From JAFGVL01 sp031553685 (GTDB taxonomy: Bacteria; Bacteroidota; Bacteroidia; Bacteroidales; Paludibacteraceae): a stretch of 17,916 nucleotides of DNA. Position numbers and translations under genes: made by a program. The stretch covers positions 1-17,916 of the forward strand of contig JAVBLE010000076.1 of assembly GCA_031553685.1 (NCBI GenBank), given 5' to 3'. Below the pieces are notes generated by a model. That model did no database searches, was not told the DNA's origin, and saw nothing but the letters and a program-made list of their open reading frames with translations. Every line of letters starts with the position of its first letter. The first letter of the stretch is position 1. Shown piece by piece: positions 6,903 to 13,423 of this stretch.

Positions 6903-7880
6903 ATGATAACACTCAAAACCACTCTCGGCAAATTAGAACTGAAAAATCCCGTTATTATAAGCAGTTCGGGATTAACCAACTCGGCAATCAAAAACCTGGA
7001 ACTGGAACGCGCCGGAGCCGGAGCCATTGTCCTTAAATCGCTTTTTGAGGAACAAATGACGATGAATACCGAACAACTGCTACAGTTGAGCAATTATACC
7101 GAAGCCGAAGACTATATTAGTCAATACATACAATCCGAAACAGTCGGCAATTACCTCCAACTAATACGCGAAACAAAAAAAGCCTGCACAATACCCGTCA
7201 TTGCCAGCATAAACTGCTACCGGCAAGGCGAATGGATAAAACTATCCAAGCAAATCGAAGAAGCCGGAGCCGATGCTTTGGAATTGAATATCTTTATGTT
7301 CAATATGGATAAATATTTGGATAGCAACAAGTTTGAGCAATTCTACATCGACATACTAACCGCTGTTTGTTCGGTAGTGAGTATCCCTGTTTTTGTCAAA
7401 ATCGGTCAACAGCTAACGAGCCTTGTCTCCATGTCCGAAAAGCTCAAGGCAGCCGGAGCTGCCGGTGTTGTAATCTTCAACCGGTTCTACCAGCCGGATA
7501 TCGACCTGCACACCATGACTATCAAACAAGGTGAAACATTTACCTCGCCCCACGATTTTGCCAACACTTTGCGCTGGACAGGCATCATTTCGGGCAAAAT
7601 AAAAGATTTACCCATAATCTCTTCTACTGGGATACACTCGTGGGAAAACGCCACAAAAGCCCTGTTGGCAGGAGCACAAGCTGTGGAAATTTGCAGTACG
7701 GTATATAAAAACGGAAATGGTATCATCAGTCAAATTAATGATGGCATACAGGAATGGATGACCGAAACCGGATATTATACTCTGGAAGAATTCAGAGGCA
7801 AGCTTAACAGCCGCAACATCGAAGACCCTACCTTGTTTGAGCGAACACAGTTCATGAAGTATTATGCTTCAAAATTTTGA
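6903..7880 (+). CDS. Dihydroorotate dehydrogenase-like flavoprotein
   Basis: The 325 residues form a TIM barrel of the dihydroorotate-dehydrogenase-like branch. The N-terminal LKNPVIISSSGLTNS resembles PyrD. IPVIASINCYRQGEW (97-111) and IPVFVKIG (161-168, with K166 at the FMN position) follow, and SSTGIHSWENATKALLAGAQAVEICS (240-265) fits the FMN phosphate-binding loop. Where true PyrD enzymes have ELNxSCPN with the catalytic Cys or Ser, this protein reads ELNIFMF (127-133) and lacks it. Orotate synthesis therefore cannot be assumed, and the electron acceptor and substrate are unknown. It is translated right behind nadD, which hints at a housekeeping redox role. Naming it pyrD would be wrong on present evidence. 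Confidence 0.85.
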   Translation: MITLKTTLGKLELKNPVIISSSGLTNSAIKNLELERAGAGAIVLKSLFEEQMTMNTEQLLQLSNYTEAEDYISQYIQSETVGNYLQLIRETKKACTIPVIASINCYRQGEWIKLSKQIEEAGADALELNIFMFNMDKYLDSNKFEQFYIDILTAVCSVVSIPVFVKIGQQLTSLVSMSEKLKAAGAAGVVIFNRFYQPDIDLHTMTIKQGETFTSPHDFANTLRWTGIISGKIKDLPIISSTGIHSWENATKALLAGAQAVEICSTVYKNGNGIISQINDGIQEWMTETGYYTLEEFRGKLNSRNIEDPTLFERTQFMKYYASKF

Positions 7881-7902
7881 TACCTGACAAAAATAAAAGA
7901 AC

Positions 7903-8038
7903 GGCATTGTTGAATTAATATAGTTTTTAAAGTTGTTGTCATTGCGGGCTTGACCCGCAATCCCCTATTGATAGAGAGATGCTGAAACAAGTTCAGCATG
8001 ACGAAAAACGAGAAAATCTATACTAAATTAACAATACC
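7903..8038. mobile_element. 136-bp MITE-like insertion with 8-bp target duplication
   Basis: The left end (7903-7923, GGCATTGTTGAATTAATATAG) and the reverse complement of the right end (8018-8038) agree at 17 of 21 positions, and weaker similarity continues inward to inverted GTCAT motifs at 7938 and 7998. A perfect 8-bp direct repeat, AAAAGAAC, flanks the element (7895-7902 and 8039-8046). Removing the element and one 8-mer gives a sequence matching 4659-4701. The core carries two 8-bp hairpins, ATTGCGGG/CCCGCAAT (7941-7961) and ATGCTGAA/TTCAGCAT (7979-7999). There is no transposase, so it is non-autonomous. Families IS66, IS256, ISL3 and IS1595 make 8-bp duplications; which one moved it is unknown. 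Confidence 0.75.
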
Positions 8039-8068
8039 AAAAGAACAATACAAAAGCAGTAGAAGTGC

Positions 8069-8094
8069 CGTCATACTCACTGCAACGCATGACG
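8069..8094. repeat. Minimal GTCAT/ATGAC inverted repeat
   Basis: CGTCAT (8069-8074) and ATGACG (8089-8094) bound only 14 bases. The ends are the same pentamer pair seen in the larger elements of the window. It lies 77 bp before the large surface-protein gene and may be a decayed copy. Confidence 0.4.
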
Positions 8095-8171
8095 ATACTA
8101 TAGTTTAGTTTTGTCTTGTACTAAAATACAATTTAACAAACAACGGATATGCAAAAAATAATCTTTATGTA

Positions 8172-11100
8172 ATGAAGAATATACTACAAAGAATAACTTT
8201 ATTTGTTACATTGATATGCTTTACGCTTGTCGCACAGGCAAAAAGTCCCAATATTACGATAATTAATGTTAATACCCAAAATGCCGATTGTTACTTTTCC
8301 GGCAAAATCACAGTCAAATTAGATGGTATCGATTATAGCACACTGGGCGAAAATGATCAATTTACTTTTTATGTAGTTGAAGCGGGAACAACTAATTTGA
8401 AAGAGCATCATTTTTCCTCCAATCAAGCAAACAGTAATTTGGAATTTGCACTCGAAGGTTACAATCCGGGTAAATACGAATTATATTACAGTATTTGGAT
8501 CAATGGGGTTGAATATGAAAGTTATATTGGCAATGCTACGGTAGGCGGTAATTATTCTCCTCTTATTGTAACTCAAACATTGGGTAATAATACAACCATG
8601 AGCGGTACTCGCCACACGCTCGGTTGCAACCCCACGGGACGCATTCAGTTTGCTATTTTACAAGGCAAGTTTCCATATACTGTACAAATTTTCAAAGATG
8701 GTCAGCCTTTTCGCACCGATGTATTCAATGCTCCTATCCATAACGGCAGCGACCCCTCTGCCGCAGATTACCGCGATTATTACGACATAAACAATCTTCC
8801 TAAAGGCAATTACACCTTTATGATGAGTGATGTCTGCGGTTATCAGGTTAAATTGCAAGATGCTGTTAAAATTGATGAATTAACTTGTTTGCCGAATTTT
8901 GTTTCAGAATCTGTCGATACAAATAACAGCAAAATAAATTTCAGCTTCCCCGATAAATTTTTCGACGAAGTAAAATACGATAAAAACATTGCCGACTGGC
9001 TCGAATTTCGCTATAAATCCGAAAACGGAATGTGGACTTCGTGGCAGGATTACACAAAAAACATTTCGGAAAATATAGCCAACATTGGAAATATTTATGG
9101 AACAAAATACTCTTTCGAAATGCGTGTCAAAGGGTGTACAACGCCGTTTTGCACCAACGATATAACTATAACCAAACCGGTTACGCCACCACCACCTTGT
9201 AAAGAAAATAAAGATGTTTCGGTATCGCTAATTCCCAAACAGGGTACAGGCGGATTCTTTTGCCCCTGCGAAGGAGGCACATCAACACCTGATTACGAAG
9301 ATGAATATATCATCAATCTTGGCTATACTATATGTCAGGCTGCACTGCCACTAACCTATCAAGTGTATGACCAAACTGCAGGAGTGATGTTTGCCACTGC
9401 CTCAACAGCTGCTTCCGGAGGATACCTGGAAAAGAGAATGCGTACTCTTGAGGAAGGACATACTTTACATATCACCTTGAAAGATGCTGTAGGCATGGCA
9501 TATATTGACACTCTTATAGTTGTGCCTACGCCCGAAAAACAGCAATACACGCCACCCACTCCTTTAGTATGGGCAGGCGGATATGAACTTACCGGAAAAG
9601 GGTGCGACATTCCCACCGGTAGTGTCGGCATTATTCTTAACTGCCGGACTGTTCCGGCAGGAACAAAAGTAACATTAATCCAAGCACCCAACAATTATTC
9701 ATTTACAGCAGAATACACAGGCACAGCAACCAACACATGGACAATAACAACGAATTCTTCCGATTTTATAATAAATACCGAAGAGTATCTTTGTGCCCGC
9801 AGACTGAATATGGTCTTTGATAATTTATTTCACTTTGGCACCTATAAATGGCAAGTTACCGATAATTCGGGCAGGGATACTACGGTACAATATACTGTTA
9901 CAGACAATTTGAGGAAATACCGTGTAGCACAAAATCTATCATTTACTACAAAGAAAAACTGTCATGGAATGCTTTATTACCCGCAAGCACAAGTTGTTTC
10001 TTATATTTATAGTAAGCCGAACGATGTAAAAAATGAAACTACTAAATTCCGTGTTACTTTAGGTGATCCCACCGGTTACGAGATAAATGGCGGAAAAACA
10101 ACAGTAGGCTTATGCGGACGCGATTCGATACTGATAACCAAACCCGGAATTTATACCATCGAGGCTTTTTATAACCCAAATTCTACCGCAACCGAACCGG
10201 ATAATGATTTAAGGAGCTGTACCACATCGACCGAAACAATTATTTATGTACAACAACCGCTTGAGTTTAAAGAATATTCAGGCAATCTCTGTGCCGACCA
10301 AAAAACAGGAGAAGTATGGGGAAATATCAAAGCAACAGCAAAAGAAAATACCGGCTTACCGCCATATTCGTATTCTTTATACTGCGGAACAAAAACTAAT
10401 CCCTGCAGGCTCTTAGCAAGCAATACAACCGGTGTATTTGAAAATATTATATCGGGCAGCGCCTACTTTTTTGTCCGGGTAGAAGACGCTTGCCACACGA
10501 GCGTTGATGTCGACATACCGCTTACCCCGATTATTATCTCCGAAATTATTTCGGGCGACCGCCAAGTGTGTACAGGCAGCGAAGCTCATTTATTGGGTAA
10601 AACAATAGGTCCAAGCAATTATGTGTCGTACCAATGGAAAGGAGCCGACGGCTTTACTTCCACCAAAAAATCAATAACCACCCAGCCGATTACCGAACCA
10701 ACTATCTACTCGTTGGAAATTGAAGGATTTGGCTGTAAAAAAGTAGAATCAGTTACAGTAGAACCGGTCGATTTTATACAAACCTATTACGAAGACCTTA
10801 TCTGTAAAGGAACAAATTACAGCGGCGATTATAGCAAGACCCTGCTGACAGGCAATTTGCCGGCTGGAATTTATAATTTTGATTCAGGCAAATTACCCGC
10901 TAAAGGCGGTTGTGACAGTACAGCTTATCTAAAATTACACATTATTGAAGAAAATGATGTAATAACTCAAAACAAGGTACTTTGCGACAATAAATTCCCA
11001 ATCGTTTGGAACGACCTTATTTTAGGAGAAGGAACAGCGTGGAACGACACCACCTATACCTACTACGGCAACGGAAAAGAAAAAAACAGAACTTATACCT

Positions 11101-11771
11101 ACAAGATAAAAAAGACAAAAGGTTGCCAGTATTACGAACAGCTAAACATGACCGTAAACCCCACTTATAACGACACGATCAAAGAAGTGCGTTGCGAAGG
11201 AAATCCGGTTCTGTTTGGAGGAAAATTATACGACAAAACAGGCATCTACACCGATTATTTCAACCTCGCAACTACCTGCGACAGCCTTAGTACATTGAAT
11301 CTGACCATTAATCCGGTAAACAAAACAGAGATAAAAGATTCCATTTACGAAGGCCGAACCGGTTACAACAAATATGGTTTTCATTTCCCCGTGCAGCATC
11401 AAGTAGGCGAACTGCAAGACAGCCATCTGCTGCAAAACCGCTATGGATGCGACAGTTTGGTGGTATTAAACCTCTCGGTACTTTCTACCGAAGTATCCAT
11501 TCCCGAAGGTTTTTCGCCCAATGGCGACGGCATCAACGATTATTTTGTAATAAAAAACATTGAACTTTATCCCAACAATCATGTTTTAATCCTGAACCGC
11601 TGGGGAAACAAGCTGTACGAAGGCAACCCCTATATGAACCAATGGGACGGGCGCAATTACGAAGGCGGCAATATCGGCACCGATGTGTTGCCCGTTGGCA
11701 CTTACTTCTATATCCTCGACCTTGGCGACGGTTCGAAAGCGAAAAAAGGCTATATATACATCGCAAAGTAA
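8172..11771 (+). CDS. Large T9SS type B cargo with CHU_C gliding-motility-type C-terminal domain
   Basis: The 1199-residue protein starts with a signal peptide ending ...LVAQA, for Sec export. Residues from about 1108 (IPEGFSPNGDGINDYFVIKN, then LILNRWGNKLYEG, WDGR and PVGTYFYILDLGDGSKAKKGYIYI) are a complete CHU_C / T9SS type B sorting domain, which directs passage across the outer membrane and surface retention. The body is built of immunoglobulin- or PKD-like modules, for example QVCTGSEAHL...YQWKGADGF at about 797-825. Near the C-terminus are modules ending GCDSTAYLKLHI, TCDSLSTLNLTI and GCDSLVVLNLSV. Cysteines are frequent. SprB is the best known relative in sorting-domain type, but the body is not clearly SprB. 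The PorP/SprF gene starts 3 bp after its stop. Binding partner and role (adhesion, motility or polymer binding) are unknown. Confidence 0.92.
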   Translation: MKNILQRITLFVTLICFTLVAQAKSPNITIINVNTQNADCYFSGKITVKLDGIDYSTLGENDQFTFYVVEAGTTNLKEHHFSSNQANSNLEFALEGYNPGKYELYYSIWINGVEYESYIGNATVGGNYSPLIVTQTLGNNTTMSGTRHTLGCNPTGRIQFAILQGKFPYTVQIFKDGQPFRTDVFNAPIHNGSDPSAADYRDYYDINNLPKGNYTFMMSDVCGYQVKLQDAVKIDELTCLPNFVSESVDTNNSKINFSFPDKFFDEVKYDKNIADWLEFRYKSENGMWTSWQDYTKNISENIANIGNIYGTKYSFEMRVKGCTTPFCTNDITITKPVTPPPPCKENKDVSVSLIPKQGTGGFFCPCEGGTSTPDYEDEYIINLGYTICQAALPLTYQVYDQTAGVMFATASTAASGGYLEKRMRTLEEGHTLHITLKDAVGMAYIDTLIVVPTPEKQQYTPPTPLVWAGGYELTGKGCDIPTGSVGIILNCRTVPAGTKVTLIQAPNNYSFTAEYTGTATNTWTITTNSSDFIINTEEYLCARRLNMVFDNLFHFGTYKWQVTDNSGRDTTVQYTVTDNLRKYRVAQNLSFTTKKNCHGMLYYPQAQVVSYIYSKPNDVKNETTKFRVTLGDPTGYEINGGKTTVGLCGRDSILITKPGIYTIEAFYNPNSTATEPDNDLRSCTTSTETIIYVQQPLEFKEYSGNLCADQKTGEVWGNIKATAKENTGLPPYSYSLYCGTKTNPCRLLASNTTGVFENIISGSAYFFVRVEDACHTSVDVDIPLTPIIISEIISGDRQVCTGSEAHLLGKTIGPSNYVSYQWKGADGFTSTKKSITTQPITEPTIYSLEIEGFGCKKVESVTVEPVDFIQTYYEDLICKGTNYSGDYSKTLLTGNLPAGIYNFDSGKLPAKGGCDSTAYLKLHIIEENDVITQNKVLCDNKFPIVWNDLILGEGTAWNDTTYTYYGNGKEKNRTYTYKIKKTKGCQYYEQLNMTVNPTYNDTIKEVRCEGNPVLFGGKLYDKTGIYTDYFNLATTCDSLSTLNLTINPVNKTEIKDSIYEGRTGYNKYGFHFPVQHQVGELQDSHLLQNRYGCDSLVVLNLSVLSTEVSIPEGFSPNGDGINDYFVIKNIELYPNNHVLILNRWGNKLYEGNPYMNQWDGRNYEGGNIGTDVLPVGTYFYILDLGDGSKAKKGYIYIAK

Positions 11772-11774
11772 CGA

Positions 11775-12977
11775 ATGAAGCATCAGTACATGACTATACT
11801 TTTCAAAAAAATAATTTGGGCGCGCCCCCGCCTCTCCCCCTTTCTCGGTTGTAGAGACGCGGAGCGCCGCGTCTCCACCCATGTCGGCGGGGTCGGGCTG
11901 TCCGCTGTACTCCTCGCTCGCATTCCTATCCGGTTTGTAGAGACAAGGCATGCCTTGTCTCTACCTGCATTCCCATTCCGTTCGCTGCGGGGTGCCGCTT
12001 CCATCCCTCGCGCATCCGCATACGCGGGTTGGCTCGCCGTTCTGTCATACATTAAACCAATTCTTATAATCCTGTTTTCGCTGTTTAGCTTCACAGCATT
12101 ACACGCCCAACAGGAAGCCATGTACACACACTACATGGATAATACATTGGGAATAAACCCCGCCTACGCCGGTAGTCGCGACGCGCTGACGATAACCGCC
12201 CTGCACCGCTCACAATGGGTAGATTTTGAAGGTGCGCCCCGCACACAAACACTTACTGCACATTCGCCCGTTTATACCGATGCGGTCAATTTAGGATTAT
12301 CGGTTTATAACGATAAAATAGGACCGGTGCACAACACAGCTGTTTATATCGATTACGCTTTCCGCTTCAACCTTACCGAAAAAAGTAAGCTGGCGCTGGG
12401 CTTAAAAGTAGGTTTCGATAATTATAATTTCAACTTATCGGCTCTGAAATTAGACACCGGCAACGACCCTGCTTTTATGGTGAACGATGGCGTTTTCTCG
12501 CCCAACTTTGGCTTTGGTATTTATTACAACCGGGAAAATTTCTACGCCGGATTGTCAACTCCTAAATTGTTGGAAAACGATTATGCCTATTCCGTTGCCG
12601 ATAACCTTTCGGTCGAAAAACGACATTATTACCTGATTGCCGGCGGGATTATCCCGTTAAGCAGCGATATAAAACTAAAGCCAACCGGATATGTGAAAGC
12701 CGTTCAAGGGGCACCTATTGAAGTCGATTTGACTGCCAGCTTCCTGTTTTACGACCGGTTTCTGCTGGGTGCCATGTACCGCACAGGCGATGCAGTCGGG
12801 GTATTGGCAGGCGTCTATATCACACAGCAATTGAGCGTAGGTTATTCGTTCGACTGGTCATTTGTAAATACGACTTCGAAATACAACGACGGTTCGCACG
12901 AAATCGTGATTACTTATGATTTCATATTCAAGGAAAACAAAAAGATTCGTTCTCCGCGTTATTTTACGGCGTTTTAA
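11775..12977 (+). CDS. PorP/SprF-family T9SS outer-membrane protein with disturbed start
   Basis: The conserved part begins with a signal peptide (KPILIILFSLFSFTALHAQ), then QEAMYTHYMDNTLGINPAYAGSRD, the classic PorP/SprF opening. Beta-strand-rich sequence follows to the C-terminus (YDFIFKENKK). In Flavobacterium johnsoniae SprF is needed to export the type B cargo SprB, so this protein should serve the cargo encoded just upstream. The start is uncertain. The in-frame ATGs at 11775 and 11790 give 92 or 87 extra residues, mostly translated palindromic repeat. The natural signal peptide would begin at 12051, where the codon is ATT followed by AAA, giving 308 residues, the normal family size. 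No ATG, GTG or TTG lies in frame near it. Either ATT is used, the long form is made, or the start was lost. Confidence 0.88.
   Translation: MKHQYMTILFKKIIWARPRLSPFLGCRDAERRVSTHVGGVGLSAVLLARIPIRFVETRHALSLPAFPFRSLRGAASIPRASAYAGWLAVLSYIKPILIILFSLFSFTALHAQQEAMYTHYMDNTLGINPAYAGSRDALTITALHRSQWVDFEGAPRTQTLTAHSPVYTDAVNLGLSVYNDKIGPVHNTAVYIDYAFRFNLTEKSKLALGLKVGFDNYNFNLSALKLDTGNDPAFMVNDGVFSPNFGFGIYYNRENFYAGLSTPKLLENDYAYSVADNLSVEKRHYYLIAGGIIPLSSDIKLKPTGYVKAVQGAPIEVDLTASFLFYDRFLLGAMYRTGDAVGVLAGVYITQQLSVGYSFDWSFVNTTSKYNDGSHEIVITYDFIFKENKKIRSPRYFTAF
11817..12050. repeat. Palindromic repeat cluster at the 5' end of the PorP/SprF gene
   Basis: This GC-rich stretch differs in composition from its AT-rich surroundings. 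It holds the hairpin GAGACGCGG/CCGCGTCTC (11854-11875) and a perfect 28-bp palindrome at 11937-11964 whose arm is GTAGAGACAAGGCA. The following CTGCATTCCCATT (11964-11976) recurs inverted at 13307-13319 beside another GTAGAGAC palindrome. The cluster ends GTCATAC at 12044-12050, directly against the ATT codon. The left boundary is approximate. It looks like one or more dispersed repeats inserted between the cargo and PorP genes. Confidence 0.7.
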
Positions 12978-13010
12978 TGATAATAAATGAGGGCTTCACT
13001 TGCAGTGAAG

Positions 13011-13270
13011 GTTCCCCTTGATGGGGGAAGAACTCCCCGAAGTTGGGGAAGAACTCCCCGAAGTTGGGGAAGGGTTCCCCGTGATGGGGAAGAGTTCCCC
13101 GAACAAGGGGAAGAGTTCCCCATGATGGGGGAAGAACTCCCCGAACTTGGGGAAAGGTTCCCCATGATGGGGGAAGGGTTCCCCGTGATGGGGGAAGAGT
13201 TCCCCATGATGGGGGAAGAACTCCCCGAACAAGGGGAAGAGTTCCCCTTGATGGGGGAAAAATTCCCCGA
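13011..13270. repeat. Tandem array of twelve 21-bp TTCCCC/GGGGAA inverted-repeat units
   Basis: Twelve units (13011-13260) plus a partial one (13261-13270) follow each other without gaps. All are 21 bp except the first and the fourth (13073-13092), which are 20 bp. Each has CCCC and GGGG arms around a six-base centre that is either ATGATG-like (ATGATG, GTGATG, TTGATG) or GAA-type (GAAGTT, GAACTT, GAACAA); the order is A B B A B A B A A A B A. A 7-bp hairpin with loop TGC (12994-13010) abuts the left end. All frames are open because the period is 7 codons, but the 20-bp unit shifts the frame, so it is not coding. It fills most of the 446-bp gap between the PorP/SprF and OmpA-family genes. Confidence 0.9.
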
Positions 13271-13274
13271 AGCA

Positions 13275-13302
13275 GTAGAGACGCAAAATCTTGCGTCTCT
13301 AC
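13275..13302. repeat. GTAGAGAC palindromic repeat after the array
   Basis: A perfect 12-bp stem with arm GTAGAGACGCAA (13275-13286 with 13291-13302) closes the loop AATC. It is of the same family as 11851-11878 and 11937-11964. The sequence after it (13307-13319) repeats in inverted form the stretch beside the palindrome at the porP start. From 13320 to 13423 nothing further is recognised apart from an AT-rich leader before the next gene. Confidence 0.75.
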
Positions 13303-13423
13303 AACCGAAATGGGAATGCAGCGGGGACGCACTTCGACAGGCTCAACAACCACACCCTGATGAAATTTATTTGTGAATGAATATGATGTTTGTTTTTTGT
13401 CTTTATGCTAAATATTATAACTG

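Noticed and set aside
13011..13270. CRISPR array
   Set aside because: Units are contiguous 21-bp palindromes without unique spacers of 25-40 bp, and no cas gene is present.
13011..13270. Canonical G-quadruplex from the regular GGGG tracts
   Set aside because: The G-tracts are about 17 bases apart, beyond usual loop lengths, and each is matched by an adjacent C-tract, so hairpins are favoured.
12964..13376. Long open frames on both strands through the 21-bp array, reading as GEEFP-type repeats
   Set aside because: The period is a multiple of three, so all frames stay open. One 20-bp unit shifts the frame in mid-array without any sign of selection against it, and there is no start region or family match.
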